Source: Methylosinus sp. Ce-a6
Lineage (GTDB): Bacteria > Pseudomonadota > Alphaproteobacteria > Rhizobiales > Beijerinckiaceae
Assembly: GCF_009811655.1 (NCBI RefSeq)
Contig: NZ_BGJX01000006.1
Coordinates: 1 to 64,000, forward strand
Reading direction: 5' to 3'
DNA: 64,000 nucleotides
The notes beneath the pieces are model-generated. The model saw only the letters and a program-made list of their open reading frames with translations, did not search any database and was not told the DNA's origin. Shown here piece by piece: positions 9,059 through 19,307 of this stretch (positions are counted from its first letter, which is position 1; each line of letters starts with the position of its first letter). The position numbers and the translations under genes are program-made.

Positions 9059-12000
9059 TCACTCCTTCATCGCCAGAAGACGCGCGTCGCCGCCGAAGGA
9101 AGCGGTGTTGATCGTCACCGTCTCCTCGCGCAGGAAACGGCGCAGATAGTCCGGCCCGCCGGCCTTGGGCCCGGTGCCGCTCATGCGCAATCCGCCGAAA
9201 GGCTGCCCGCCCGCCACGGCGCCGATCATATTGCGATTGACATAGAGATTGCCGGCCGGCGTCGTCTCGGCGAGCGCGCGGACGCGCGCCTCTATCCGCG
9301 TATGCAGCCCCATTGTGAGGCCGAATCCATTCGCCGCTATTTCTTCGATGAGCCTTACCAAATCCTTTTCGTCCTGCGCGCGCCACGTCGCGACATGGAG
9401 CACGGGGCCGAAAATCTCCTCGCGCAGATCTCCGGCTCGATCGAGGCGCACAATATGCGGCGCGACGAAATTGCCGCGCTGCGGCGCCTCGCCGGCGTAG
9501 AGCACGCGCCCTTCCGCGCGGCGGCGCGCGAGATAGTCGTCCAGCCGCGCCTTCGCCTTCGCGTCGATAACGGGGCCGACATGAGTCGAAACCTCGCGCG
9601 GATCGCCGACGCGGAGCTCTTTCGCCGCGCCGATCAGCATGGCGAGCGTCGCCTGCGCTATGTCCTCCTGCAGGCAGAGGAGACGCAGCGCCGAGCAACG
9701 CTGGCCGGCGGAGCGGAAGGCGGAGACGATGACGTCGTCGACGACCTGCTCGAGCAGAGCCGTCGAATCGACGATCATCGCATTGACGCCTCCGGTCTCG
9801 GCGATGAGCGGGACGATGGGCCCGTTCGACGCCGCGAGCGCGCGGTGAATGGACCGCGCGGCCTCGGTCGAGCCGGTGAAGACGACGCCGGCGACTTCAG
9901 GCTGCGCGACGAGCTCCGCGCCGATCATGCCGTCGCCGGGGACATATTGCAGCGCATCGCGCGGCGCGCCGGCTTCATGCAGAAGCGCGACCGCCTCTCG
10001 CGCGACGAGCGGCGTCTGCTCGGCCGGCTTGGCGACGGCCGCATTGCCGGAAACGAGCGCCGCCGCGACCTGGCCGAGGAAAATCGCCAGCGGAAAATTC
10101 CAAGGCGAAATGCAGAGGAAGACGCCGCGGCCGCGCCGGCGAAAGCGGTTCTCCTCTCCCGTCGGTCCGGGCAGCGTCTCTTCTCCGCAGAGAAGCCGCG
10201 CCTGCCCCGCGTAATAGCGGCAGAGGTCGGCCGCCTCGCGCACTTCGGCGAGCGCGTCGTCGAGCGTCTTGCCTCCCTCCTCCTGCAACAGCGCGATGAG
10301 CCGCCCGCGTCGCGCCTCGAGGAGATCGGCCGCGCGCTCGATGATCGCAGCGCGCGCTTCGACCGGCGTCGCCTGCCATGCGGGAAAGGCGCGCGCGGCC
10401 GCCGCTATTGCGGCCCGCGTCGTTTCACTGTCGGCCTCGATGACGGAGCCGATGATCGAATCGTCGATCGGCGAGCGTATGTCGCGCGGCGCGACGCCGC
10501 TGCGCCCCGTGGAAGGCGCCGCGGTCACGGCGCAAGCGCGCGCGGCGTCTCTCTCGGCGAGCAGCGCCGCGAGCGCTTCGCGATCGCCGAACTCGACGCC
10601 TTTCGAATTGGCGCGCAAAGGACGGTAGAGATCGGCCGGCGGCGGCAGACGGGAATGCCGCGCGCGCGCGGCTGCGCCGATGATCGCGCGCGGCGGCGCC
10701 AGCAATTCGCTCTCGGGAGTCGAGACGTCGGCGGCGCGCGCGACGAAGGAGGAATTGGCGCCGTTCTCGATGAGCCGCCGCACGAGATAGGCGAGCAGAT
10801 CGCGATGCGGGCCGACCGGCGCATAGACGCGACAGCTCGCGCCTTTCTCCTCGTCGAGCAGCGCCTCGAAGAGCTCCTCCCCCATTCCATGCAGACGTTG
10901 GAACTCATAGAGCGCTGGATCGCCCGCGCGCGCGACGATCGTCGCGATGGTCGCGGCGTTATGCGTCGCGAATTGCGGGAAGATGCGCGGCGCGCCGAGC
11001 AGGCGATCGGCGCAAGCCGCGTAATTCAGATCCGTCATCGCCTTGCGCGTGAACACGGGATAGTCGGCAAGGCCGCGCTCCTGCGCGCGCTTCACCTCCG
11101 TGTCCCAATAGGCGCCTTTGACGAGGCGCAGCATGAAGCGACGGCCATGCGCCTCGGCGAGCGCTTCGACATGATCGATCACCGCCGCGGCGCGCTTCTG
11201 ATAGGCCTGAACGGCGAGGCCGAATCCCTCCCATCCGGCGAGCGACGGATCGGCGACGACGGCGCCGATGACGTCGAGGGAAAGCTCGAGGCGATCGGCC
11301 TCCTCGGCGTCGACGGTGAAGACGAGATCATATTGTCTGGCGAGACGGGCGAGCTCGAGCAGTCGCGGCGCGAGCTCGCGCAGCACGCGCTCGCGCGATA
11401 GAGGCTCGAAGCGCGGATGCAGGGCCGAGAGCTTGACAGAGACGCCGGGCCGCTCGGGAAGCGCGCGCGTTCCGGCCTTCGCGCCGATGGCCGCGATGGC
11501 CTCCGCGTAAGCGTGAAAATAGCGATCGGCGTCGGCCGCGCTGCGCGCGCCTTCGCCGAGCATATCGAAAGAATAGCGCCAGCGCCGCCCGTCCTCTGCG
11601 AAAGCGCGCGCGAGCGCTTCGTCGATCGTTTCGCCGAGCACGAAATGGCCGCCCATCAGCCTCATCGCCTGTCGCGCGGCGGCGCGCAACGCCGGCGCGC
11701 CGAGCCGCCGCGCCGCTTGCGCGACGAGCCCGCGCGGCGTCTCGCCGGCGGCGAATATCTTCGTCGACGCTCCGAGCGCGAAGGCCGCCGCCTGCACCAG
11801 CAGCGCGTCGGAGGCCGGCGCATGACGATCGAAGGCGCCGGCCGCCAGCTTGTCGGCGATGAGCCGATCGAGCGTGGCGTCGTCGGGGACGCGCAACAGC
11901 GATTCGGCGAGCGCCATCAGCGCGATGCCCTCGCGCGTCGACAGCGAATATTCCTGCAGCAGCCGCTCGACGTTTGCCAACCCCTTCGGCGAGCGCACGG

Positions 12001-12133
12001 CGGCGAGCAGGCGCCGCGCGAGCGGCTCGGCGCGCGCTTCGCATTCTTCGTCGAAAGGCGCGGAAAGGAGACGCGCGGCGATCTCCTCGTCGGCGGGAGA
12101 ATAGGGCGCGTGAAACGGGCGCGGTCCCGGCAT
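9059..12133 (-). CDS. putA: Bifunctional proline dehydrogenase / glutamate-semialdehyde dehydrogenase
   Basis: Oxidises proline to glutamate in two steps. The 1024-residue protein begins with the alpha-helical and proline dehydrogenase part: VSVKLSALHPRFEP, RLVKGAYWDTEVKRAQ, FATHNAATIA and EFQRLHGMGEEL. The aldehyde dehydrogenase part follows, with PWNFPLAIFLGQVAAAL, GSTEAARSI, and the catalytic cysteine in FRSAGQRCSALR. The start at 12133 (MPGPRPF) has GAGGAAG about 8 bp before it. It lacks the N-terminal ribbon-helix-helix DNA-binding domain of the E. coli type, so this is a short, non-regulatory PutA. It is transcribed away from the trehalose operon. Confidence 0.93.
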   Translation of the reverse strand: MPGPRPFHAPYSPADEEIAARLLSAPFDEECEARAEPLARRLLAAVRSPKGLANVERLLQEYSLSTREGIALMALAESLLRVPDDATLDRLIADKLAAGAFDRHAPASDALLVQAAAFALGASTKIFAAGETPRGLVAQAARRLGAPALRAAARQAMRLMGGHFVLGETIDEALARAFAEDGRRWRYSFDMLGEGARSAADADRYFHAYAEAIAAIGAKAGTRALPERPGVSVKLSALHPRFEPLSRERVLRELAPRLLELARLARQYDLVFTVDAEEADRLELSLDVIGAVVADPSLAGWEGFGLAVQAYQKRAAAVIDHVEALAEAHGRRFMLRLVKGAYWDTEVKRAQERGLADYPVFTRKAMTDLNYAACADRLLGAPRIFPQFATHNAATIATIVARAGDPALYEFQRLHGMGEELFEALLDEEKGASCRVYAPVGPHRDLLAYLVRRLIENGANSSFVARAADVSTPESELLAPPRAIIGAAARARHSRLPPPADLYRPLRANSKGVEFGDREALAALLAERDAARACAVTAAPSTGRSGVAPRDIRSPIDDSIIGSVIEADSETTRAAIAAAARAFPAWQATPVEARAAIIERAADLLEARRGRLIALLQEEGGKTLDDALAEVREAADLCRYYAGQARLLCGEETLPGPTGEENRFRRRGRGVFLCISPWNFPLAIFLGQVAAALVSGNAAVAKPAEQTPLVAREAVALLHEAGAPRDALQYVPGDGMIGAELVAQPEVAGVVFTGSTEAARSIHRALAASNGPIVPLIAETGGVNAMIVDSTALLEQVVDDVIVSAFRSAGQRCSALRLLCLQEDIAQATLAMLIGAAKELRVGDPREVSTHVGPVIDAKAKARLDDYLARRRAEGRVLYAGEAPQRGNFVAPHIVRLDRAGDLREEIFGPVLHVATWRAQDEKDLVRLIEEIAANGFGLTMGLHTRIEARVRALAETTPAGNLYVNRNMIGAVAGGQPFGGLRMSGTGPKAGGPDYLRRFLREETVTINTASFGGDARLLAMKE

Positions 12134-12369
12134 CGGAGCTCTTCCTCGCAGCGTCGGCCGAGCTCGAGAAAAAATCGACGCGAGCGTCGCCGTAACGCAT
12201 GCGACATCGTCATTGAAAACACGCCGGCCGTCCATAGTTGTTCCACAAGCGAAGGCGGGAACACGGGATCGCGGCGCGCGCGAACCGGCGCGAACGTCGC
12301 CGTTCCTTCCAACAGATGAGCATGGACAGCCGCCGTGGCAAGACGCGGCCGAGGGGAGACGCTCCAAAA

Positions 12370-13119
12370 ATGTTGCCAAATGTCGACGACATCGGCCGCT
12401 TCGCGCTGTTCCTCGACCTCGACGGCACTGTCGCGGAAATCGCGGAGCGGCCCGAGGCGGTGCGGGTCGATGCGGCGACGATCGAGCTCTTGGGCGCCCT
12501 GCGGCGCGCCGCGGGCGAGGCTCTCGCCGTCGTTTCGGGTCGCGACATCGCCGTCATCGATTCGCTGTTGAGCCCGCTCCGGCTGCCGGTCGCCGGCGTC
12601 CATGGATTGCAGCGCCGCGACGCCGCCGGCTGCATGCATCGCACGGCCGAGGCCTGCGCGGAGCTCGGTTCCGTCATTCGCGCGATCGAGGCGGATGTCG
12701 GCGGCGAAGCCGGCGTCATCGTCGAGCGCAAGACCGGCGCCGTCGCGCTTCACTATCGCCTTCGCCCGGAGCTGGAGGCCCGTTGCCGCGCCGTCGCCGA
12801 ACGCGCGACGCGCGAGCGCCGCGACCTCGAGATTCTGCCAGGAAAGATGGTCTTCGAGATTCGCCTGCAAGGCGGCGACAAGGGCGACGTCATCGAGGCC
12901 TTTCTGAAGGAAGAGCCGTTTCGCGGCCGCACGCCGATCTTCGCCGGCGACGATGTGACGGACGAGGTCGCCTTCGCGGCCGTCAATGCGCTGGGCGGCT
13001 TTTCCATAAAAGTGGGCAGGAACGCCACTCTGGCGCGCTACAGAGCCGCGGATCTGCGCGAATTGCATCGATGGCTGGCCGAGCTCGCGCGCGCCTCTCG
13101 AGCGGAGCGGGCGCGATGA
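12370..13119 (+). CDS. otsB: Trehalose-6-phosphate phosphatase
   Basis: HAD-superfamily phosphatase that dephosphorylates trehalose 6-phosphate. The nucleophile motif is FLDLDGTVAEI and the C-terminal acid motif FAGDDVTDEVAF; VVSGRDIAVID provides the second motif. With the start at 12370 (MLPNVDD; GAGGGGAG 11 bp upstream) the protein is 249 residues, normal for OtsB. The frame is open further upstream (ATG at 12316 or 12322), but those residues are arginine-rich and unlike the family. The stop overlaps the next start by 4 bp (ATGA). Confidence 0.9.
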   Translation: MLPNVDDIGRFALFLDLDGTVAEIAERPEAVRVDAATIELLGALRRAAGEALAVVSGRDIAVIDSLLSPLRLPVAGVHGLQRRDAAGCMHRTAEACAELGSVIRAIEADVGGEAGVIVERKTGAVALHYRLRPELEARCRAVAERATRERRDLEILPGKMVFEIRLQGGDKGDVIEAFLKEEPFRGRTPIFAGDDVTDEVAFAAVNALGGFSIKVGRNATLARYRAADLRELHRWLAELARASRAERAR

Positions 13120-14930
13120 CGGAGGCGCAGCGGCACGAACGCAAGACGAGCGACCTCGATCTCGGCGTCGTCGGCAATTGCTCCTTCGCCGCGCTGATCG
13201 ATCGCGACGCGAGCGTCGTCTGGTGCTGCCTGCCGCGCTTCGACGGCGATCCCGTGTTTCACAGCCTGCTCGGCTCGCCGCCGGATATGGAGGACGGCGG
13301 CTTCTTCGCCATCGACCTCGAGGACCGCGTGCATAGCGAGCAGGATTATTGCGGCAACACCGCGGTCCTCGAGACGGTCCTGCACGGCAAGCAGGGATCG
13401 GTTCGCGTCACCGATTTCGCGCCGCGCTTCTTCTGGCGCGACCGGCTCTATCATCCGAACATGCTGATCAGGCGGTTGACGCCGGTCTCCGGCACGCCGC
13501 GCATCCGCATCCGTCTGCGGCCGCGCTACGACTATGGCGCCGCCGTTCCGAACCTCACCTTCGGCTCGCATCATATCCGCTATCTCGGGCCGCACACGAT
13601 TCTGCGCCTCACGACCAATGCGCCGCTCGACTATGTGCGCGAGGAGACGCTGTTCAATCTGAGCAGCCCGGTCGATCTCGTTCTGGGTCCGGACGAGACG
13701 CTGCACGAGGGAATCTCGCATACGGCGCGCAATTTCGAGGAGCGCACGCGCGACTATTGGCGCCGCTGGGTGCACAGGCTCGCTATTCCTTTCGAATGGC
13801 AGAGCGCGGTGATCCGCGCGGCGATCACGCTGAAGCTCTGCACCTATGAGGGGACCGGCGCCATCGTCGCCGCGCTGACGACGAGCATTCCCGAGGCGCC
13901 GGACACACAGCGCAATTGGGACTATCGCTACTGCTGGGTGCGCGACGCCTATTTCGTCGTGCGCGCGCTCAATCGCATGGCGGCCATGCGCAAGATGGAG
14001 AATTATTTCGACTGGCTGATGAATGTCGTGGCCTCGGCCGCCGGCTCGCATATTCAGCCGGTCTATGGTCTCGGCCTCGAATCCGAGCTCACCGAGCGCG
14101 TCATTCTCAGCCTGCCGGGCTATCGCGGCATGGGGCCGGTGCGCGTCGGAAATCAGGCCTATCAGCACTTCCAGCACGATTCTTACGGCAATGTCATTCT
14201 GGGAGTCGCGCAGGCTTTTCTCGATCGCCGCCTGTTGTCGCCGCCGACGCGCATGGATTTCCTGCGGCTAGAGGACATGGGTCGGCAGGCGCTCGCCTGC
14301 TACGACAAGCCGGACGCCGGCATGTGGGAATTGCGCTCGCGCGCGCGCATTCATACGACGTCGAGCCTCATGTGCTGGGCGGCCGCCGATCGGCTGGCGC
14401 GCATCGCCGAATACATCGGCGAGCCCGAGCGCGCCCGCGACTGGCGCGCGGAGGCCGAGCGCATCAAGCAGGTGATTCTCGAAAGGGCCTGGTCGCAGAA
14501 GCGCCAGGCCTTCGTCGAATCGTTCGACGGGGAGCATCTCGACGCCGGCGTGCTGCTGATGATCGAGGTCGGCTTCATCGATCCCAATGATCCGCGCATG
14601 GTCGCGACGCTGGAGCGCATCGAATCCACGCTCGGCCGCGGCGCGCATATGATGCGCTACGAGGCGGCCGACGATTTCGGCGAGCCGACCACCGCCTTCA
14701 CCACCTGCTCCTTCTGGCGCATCGACGCGCTCGCGCGCATGGGCCGACGGGAGGAGGCGCGCGAATATCTCGAGGCGCTGCTGTCCCAGCGCAACCGACT
14801 CGGCATGATGTCGGAGGACATAGACGTCAAGACCGGCGAAGCCTGGGGAAACTATCCGCAGACCTATTCCATGGTCGGCATCATCAACGGCGCCATGCGC
14901 CTGTCGCGCTCTTGGGAGAAAGCCATATGA
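13116..14930 (+). CDS. Glycoside hydrolase family 15 protein (glucoamylase/trehalase-like)
   Basis: A 604-residue GH15 protein. The N-terminal beta-sandwich region begins DLGVVGNCSFAALIDRDASVVW, as in bacterial GH15 trehalases/glucoamylases. The (alpha/alpha)6 barrel follows, with WDYRYCWVRDAYF holding the catalytic acid region. A late segment contains EDIDVKTGEAWGNYPQTYS. It is fused by 4-bp overlaps to otsB upstream and otsA downstream. Some GH15 proteins in actinobacteria are trehalases, so hydrolysis or recycling of trehalose is plausible; alpha-glucan hydrolysis is the alternative. No signal peptide is seen, so it is cytoplasmic. Confidence 0.87.
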   Translation: MTEAQRHERKTSDLDLGVVGNCSFAALIDRDASVVWCCLPRFDGDPVFHSLLGSPPDMEDGGFFAIDLEDRVHSEQDYCGNTAVLETVLHGKQGSVRVTDFAPRFFWRDRLYHPNMLIRRLTPVSGTPRIRIRLRPRYDYGAAVPNLTFGSHHIRYLGPHTILRLTTNAPLDYVREETLFNLSSPVDLVLGPDETLHEGISHTARNFEERTRDYWRRWVHRLAIPFEWQSAVIRAAITLKLCTYEGTGAIVAALTTSIPEAPDTQRNWDYRYCWVRDAYFVVRALNRMAAMRKMENYFDWLMNVVASAAGSHIQPVYGLGLESELTERVILSLPGYRGMGPVRVGNQAYQHFQHDSYGNVILGVAQAFLDRRLLSPPTRMDFLRLEDMGRQALACYDKPDAGMWELRSRARIHTTSSLMCWAAADRLARIAEYIGEPERARDWRAEAERIKQVILERAWSQKRQAFVESFDGEHLDAGVLLMIEVGFIDPNDPRMVATLERIESTLGRGAHMMRYEAADDFGEPTTAFTTCSFWRIDALARMGRREEAREYLEALLSQRNRLGMMSEDIDVKTGEAWGNYPQTYSMVGIINGAMRLSRSWEKAI

Positions 14931-16315
14931 AACGCCTCGTCGTCGTCTCCAATCGCGTCGCCGAGCCGGGTTGCAGCCAGGCCGCCGGCGGCCTCGCCGT
15001 TTGCATTCTCGACGCGCTGCGCAAGCGAGGGGGCGTCTGGTTCGGCTGGAACGGCGAGATCGTCGCCGATGACGCGGAGATCGGCGTGTCGCGCGTCAAA
15101 TTCGATCAGCTGACGCTCGCGACGATGCCGCTCGCCGAGCGCGACTATCGCGACTATTATCTCGGCTTCGCCAACGCCGCTCTATGGCCCGTTCATCACT
15201 ATCGGCTCGATCTCGCGCGCTTCACGCAAGAGGCGACCGACGGCTATCGCCGCGTCAACGATCGGTTCGCCGAAAAGCTCGCGCCCTTGCTGACGGCGGA
15301 TGATCTCGTCTGGGTGCACGATTATCACTTCATTCCGCTCGGCGCGGCGCTGCGCGAGCGCGGCGTCGCCAATCGCATCGGCTTCTTCCTGCACATTCCC
15401 TTCCCGCCGCCGGATTTGCTCTGCGCCATGCCGGAGCATGAATGGCTGATGAAGGCGCTCGTCGAATATGACCTCGTCGGCTTCCAGACCAGGACCGATC
15501 AAGCGAATTTCCTCCGCTTCATGTGCGATTTCATGCAGGGCGAGATGCTGACGCCCGATCTCGTGCGCGTCGGCGGCAAGACGGTGACGGCCTCCGTCTT
15601 CCCGGTCGGCATAGACGTCGACGCCTTCGCCGCCATGGCCGAGAGCCCGAGCGCCGCCGAGCGCATCCAGCGCCTGCATCGGGCCGGCGAGCCGCGCATA
15701 AATGTCATCGGCGTCGATCGTCTCGACTACACCAAGGGCCTGCCGGATCGCTTGCGCTCCTTCAAGCGGCTGCTCGAAATCTATCCGCAGAACTGCAAGG
15801 CGGTGACGCTGATGCAGATCGCGCCGCCGACGCGCGAGGATGTGCAGGCCTATGCCGACATTCGTCATGAGTTGGAGGCGCTCTCGGGCGAGATCAACGG
15901 CCAGTTCGGCGATTTCGACTGGACGCCGGTGCGCTATCTGCATCGCCGCGTCGATCGCGACACGCTCGCCGCGCTCTATCGCGGCAGCCAGGTGGGGCTG
16001 GTGACGCCGCTGCGCGACGGGATGAATCTCGTCGCCAAGGAATATGTCGTCGCGCAGGACGCGGAGAATCCCGGCGTGCTGGTGCTGTCGCGCTTCGCCG
16101 GCGCGGCCGAGGAGCTGCAGGAGGCGCTGATCGTCAATCCTTACGACGCCGACGAGGTCGCCAATGCGATGCAGAAGGCGATCGTGATGCGGCTTCCCGA
16201 GCGCAAAGAGCGCCACAAGGCGCTGCTCGCCCGCGTGCGCAAGCACGATTCCTATAATTGGATGGACGGATTCCTGCGCGCGCTCAGCGCCTGCCGAATG
16301 CCGCTCGCGGCATAG
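14927..16315 (+). CDS. otsA: Trehalose-6-phosphate synthase
   Basis: GT20 glycosyltransferase of 462 residues that makes trehalose 6-phosphate from UDP-glucose and glucose 6-phosphate. It starts [12 protein letters not shown] and holds [40 protein letters not shown] and the sugar-nucleotide site [14 protein letters not shown]. The ATG at 14927 overlaps the GH15 stop (ATGA), so all three trehalose genes are translationally coupled. The end is followed by a hairpin at 16328-16349. Confidence 0.94.
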   Translation: MKRLVVVSNRVAEPGCSQAAGGLAVCILDALRKRGGVWFGWNGEIVADDAEIGVSRVKFDQLTLATMPLAERDYRDYYLGFANAALWPVHHYRLDLARFTQEATDGYRRVNDRFAEKLAPLLTADDLVWVHDYHFIPLGAALRERGVANRIGFFLHIPFPPPDLLCAMPEHEWLMKALVEYDLVGFQTRTDQANFLRFMCDFMQGEMLTPDLVRVGGKTVTASVFPVGIDVDAFAAMAESPSAAERIQRLHRAGEPRINVIGVDRLDYTKGLPDRLRSFKRLLEIYPQNCKAVTLMQIAPPTREDVQAYADIRHELEALSGEINGQFGDFDWTPVRYLHRRVDRDTLAALYRGSQVGLVTPLRDGMNLVAKEYVVAQDAENPGVLVLSRFAGAAEELQEALIVNPYDADEVANAMQKAIVMRLPERKERHKALLARVRKHDSYNWMDGFLRALSACRMPLAA

Positions 16316-16327
16316 GGCGCGCGCTTA

Positions 16328-16349
16328 CTTCTCCCACAGGCGGGAGAAG
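16328..16349. terminator. Hairpin between convergent otsA and lpdA
   Basis: Arms CTTCTCCC (16328-16335) and GGGAGAAG (16342-16349) enclose a 6-bp loop between two convergent genes. There is no T-tract, so it may instead be a copy of a dispersed hairpin. A similar CTCCCGC/GCGGGAG hairpin occurs near 20264-20280. Confidence 0.4.
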
Positions 16350-16399
16350 GGACGCGAACCTCTTTGTTTCCGCGATCGCAACCGAAGCGGCCCGGTCGC

Positions 16400-17812
16400 T
16401 CACAAATGGATCGAGCGCTTGGCGACGCCGAGCGCCGCTTCCTTGATCGCCTCCGACAAGGTCGGATGCGCATGGCAGGTGCGGGCGAGGTCTTCGGCGG
16501 AGCCGGAGAATTCCATCAGCGCGCAGGCTTCGGCGATCAATTCGCCGGCGTCCGAGCCGAGAATATGCACGCCGAGCACCCGGTCGGTGGCCGCGTCCGC
16601 CAGCACTTTCACGAAGCCCTCCGTCTGCCGGTTGGCGCGCGCGCGGCCATTGGCCGAGAAGGGGAATTTCCCGACATTGTAGGAAAGGCCCGCCGATTTC
16701 GCCTCTTCCTCGTTGAGGCCGACCCAGGCGACCTCGGGCATCGTATAGACAACGGAAGGGATCACGCCGTAATTCACATGTCCCGCCTGGCCGGCGAGGA
16801 TTTCCGCCACGGCGACGCCCTCCTCCTCGGCCTTATGCGCCAGCATCGCGCCGCGCACGACATCGCCGATCGCGTAAATTCCCGGCACATTGGAGCCGAA
16901 ATGCTCGTCGATGACGACGCGCCCGCGTTCGGTGGCGACGCCGATCTCCTCGAGGCCGAGGCCCGTCGTATAGGGAACGCGCCCCGTCGCGATGAGCACG
17001 GCGTCGGCGGCGATGGGCGTTCCGCCGCCGCCCTTGGTCGAGGCGTAGGCGACGAGGACGCCCTCGGGGGTCTTGTCGATCTTGGTGACCTTGGCGGCGA
17101 GATGGAAGGCGAAGCCCTGCTTCTCCAAAATCTTCTGGAAGCGCGTCGCGATCTCCGCATCGGCGCCGGGCAATATGCGGTCGAGATATTCGATGACCGT
17201 GACCTGCGCGCCGAGCCGGCGCCAGACCGAGCCGAGCTCGAGGCCGATGACGCCGGCGCCGACGACGACGAGATGCTTGGGCGTCGCGTCGAGCTCCAGC
17301 GCGCCGGTCGAGGAGAGGATCGTCTTCTCGTCGAAGGCGATCTCCTTGCCGTCGACGTCGCGCAGCGGCGCGACGGCGGAGCCGGTCGCAATGACGATGT
17401 TCCGCGTCTCGACAATTTGCGCCGCGCCATTCTCGTCCGTCACCTCGACGCGCCCCGCGCCGAGAATGCGGCCGACGCCGTGATAGGAATCGATCTTGTT
17501 CTTCTTGAACAGAAAGGCGACGCCGCCGACATTGGCGGCGACCGTGTCGGCCTTGTGCTTCATCATTTTCGAAAGATCGAGGCGCGGCGGCTCGACGATC
17601 ACGCCGAGATCGGCGAGGCCGTGGCCCGCCTCCTCGAACATATGCGAAGCGTGCAGCAGCGCCTTGGAGGGGATGCAGCCGACATTGCCGCAAGTGCCGC
17701 CATGAGTCGCGCGCTTCTCGACGACGGCGGTCTTGAGGCCGAGCTGCGCCGCGCGGATGGCGCAGACATAGCCGCCCGGCCCCGTGCCGATGACGATGAG
17801 ATCATATGCCAT
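16400..17812 (-). CDS. lpdA: Dihydrolipoyl dehydrogenase
   Basis: FAD disulfide oxidoreductase of 470 residues, the E3 component of 2-oxoacid dehydrogenase complexes or the glycine cleavage system. The FAD site is VIGTGPGGYVCAIRAAQLG and the redox disulfide is in GGTCGNVGCIPSK (most relatives have CLNVGC). NAD binding is at VVVGAGVIGLELGSV, and the base is in HAHPTLSEA. AAGGAG lies 7 bp before the ATG. No E1 or E2 gene is in the window, so the partner complex cannot be named; branched-chain 2-oxoacid dehydrogenase is one possibility given the liu operon. Confidence 0.93.
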   Translation of the reverse strand: MAYDLIVIGTGPGGYVCAIRAAQLGLKTAVVEKRATHGGTCGNVGCIPSKALLHASHMFEEAGHGLADLGVIVEPPRLDLSKMMKHKADTVAANVGGVAFLFKKNKIDSYHGVGRILGAGRVEVTDENGAAQIVETRNIVIATGSAVAPLRDVDGKEIAFDEKTILSSTGALELDATPKHLVVVGAGVIGLELGSVWRRLGAQVTVIEYLDRILPGADAEIATRFQKILEKQGFAFHLAAKVTKIDKTPEGVLVAYASTKGGGGTPIAADAVLIATGRVPYTTGLGLEEIGVATERGRVVIDEHFGSNVPGIYAIGDVVRGAMLAHKAEEEGVAVAEILAGQAGHVNYGVIPSVVYTMPEVAWVGLNEEEAKSAGLSYNVGKFPFSANGRARANRQTEGFVKVLADAATDRVLGVHILGSDAGELIAEACALMEFSGSAEDLARTCHAHPTLSEAIKEAALGVAKRSIHL

Positions 17813-17918
17813 CCGCCAACTCCTTTTGTCGCGCTGCCAAGGATCGCTAGATATCTTTTATCGAAAGAGAATATCCGTTTCGCGAGGCGAAGGTCGAACC
17901 ATTTCTTCCGCATGCGCG

Positions 17919-19127
17919 TCACGCGCCCGCAAAAAGCAGGCGCTCATAGGCGTCGAGCGTCGCGCCGCACATTCGCTCGACGGAAAAATGCGTCTGCACA
18001 TGGAGCCGCGCGCGCGCCGTCAGCCCTTCGCGGGCGGAGGGGCGCAGCTCCAGCGCCTCGCGAATCGCCCGCGCCAGCGCCGCCGCGTCTCCCGCCGGCG
18101 CGCGCCAGCCGGTCGCTTCCGCCGCGTCGACCTGCGGCGGCGCGAGCACGGTTTCGACCGCCGCGCCGAGATCGGAGACGACGACCGGCGCTCCCATCGC
18201 CTGCGCCTCTATGGCGACGCGGCCGAAGGCCTCCGGCGTCGTCGAGGGCGCGACAGTGACGGCGGCGGCGAGATAGGCGGCCGGCATGTCCGCGCAATAG
18301 CCGGGCGCGCGCACGATTCCTTCGAGCCCGGCGCGCGCGATATGGGCTTCCACATTGGCGCGAAAAGCGGCGTTGGGCGCGTCGCCCGCGAAGACGAAGC
18401 GCACGTCGCAGAGGCCCTCGGCGACGAGCAGCTTCGCCGCGTCGATGAGCACGAGATGGCCCTTTCGCGCCGAGAGCCGCGCCGGCAGCAGCACGACGCG
18501 CTCGTGCCGCGCCACGCCCCAGGCGGCGCGCATCCGCTCGACGCGGGCGGGCTCGACGGCGGAGGGCGAGAAGGCGCGCAGATCGAGCCCGCGCGCGACG
18601 ACGACGATGCGCTGCGTCGCCTGCGGATAGAGCTCGGCGATATGGCAGGCGGTGAAGCGCGAATTGGCGATGACGAGATCGCCCGCCGCCATCACCGAAT
18701 TATAGCGCTGCTTGATCGGCGAGGCGCCGCCATAGATGCTGTGGAAAGTGGTGACGAAGCGCGCGCCCGCGCGCCGCGCCGCATAATAGGCGACCCAGGC
18801 GCAGGCGCGCGAGCGCGCATGGACGATGTCCACCGCCTCCTCGCGCAAGATGCGGGCGAGGCGGAAAGAGTTGAGCGCCATGGCGAGCGGATTTTTCGTC
18901 GCGGCGGGAAAGGGCAGCCACACCCCGCCCTTGGCCTGCAGCTCGCTGACCATGCGGCCGCCCTCGGATGCGACGAGCGCCCGCGCGCCGGCCATATGCA
19001 GCGCCTCGGCGATGTCGATCGTCGCGCGTTCGGCGCCGCCCGATTGGAGATCGGGCACGATCTGCAAGATCGTCCGGCCGGCGAGGAGCCGGCTCGTCGA
19101 AGGGAAGGCGTGGAAATTCTCTAGCAT
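17919..19127 (-). CDS. Glycosyltransferase family 4 protein
   Basis: A 402-residue GT-B glycosyltransferase. The N-terminal half has QIVPDLQSGGAERATIDIAEAL, typical of group 1 transferases acting on lipid-linked or surface polysaccharides. The C-terminal GT4 domain has LLPARLSARKGH, PGYCADMPAAYLAAAV and the donor site SFTTPEAFGRVAIEAQAMG-like stretch (here PSTTPEAFGRVAIEAQAMG). I chose the start at 19127 (MLENFHAF). The much longer open frame upstream is a shadow of the hydrolase gene on the other strand. The acceptor sugar cannot be deduced; no sugar-synthesis genes adjoin. Confidence 0.87.
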   Translation of the reverse strand: MLENFHAFPSTSRLLAGRTILQIVPDLQSGGAERATIDIAEALHMAGARALVASEGGRMVSELQAKGGVWLPFPAATKNPLAMALNSFRLARILREEAVDIVHARSRACAWVAYYAARRAGARFVTTFHSIYGGASPIKQRYNSVMAAGDLVIANSRFTACHIAELYPQATQRIVVVARGLDLRAFSPSAVEPARVERMRAAWGVARHERVVLLPARLSARKGHLVLIDAAKLLVAEGLCDVRFVFAGDAPNAAFRANVEAHIARAGLEGIVRAPGYCADMPAAYLAAAVTVAPSTTPEAFGRVAIEAQAMGAPVVVSDLGAAVETVLAPPQVDAAEATGWRAPAGDAAALARAIREALELRPSAREGLTARARLHVQTHFSVERMCGATLDAYERLLFAGA

Positions 19128-19245
19128 GGAACGTTTCTGCCCAGTAAACGAGAACGCCGCCGCGGTCGAGAGAGACGGGAGCCTTCTTCGCCGCAGAAAT
19201 GAGCCGGCAGTATGGCCGGTTCGCCGCGGCCGCCGAACCATGGCT

Positions 19246-19274
19246 TTGAAGAAAACGGAGTTTTTCGCTAATAG
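19246..19274 (+). promoter_or_regulatory. Predicted promoter of the alpha/beta hydrolase gene
   Basis: TTGAAG (19246-19251) and TAATAG (19269-19274) are 17 bp apart. They lie about 30 bp before the ATG of the hydrolase gene in the divergent gap with the glycosyltransferase. Confidence 0.5.
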
Positions 19275-19307
19275 TGAGAACCGGCGCGCCGGCGCCGAGG
19301 GGAGACG

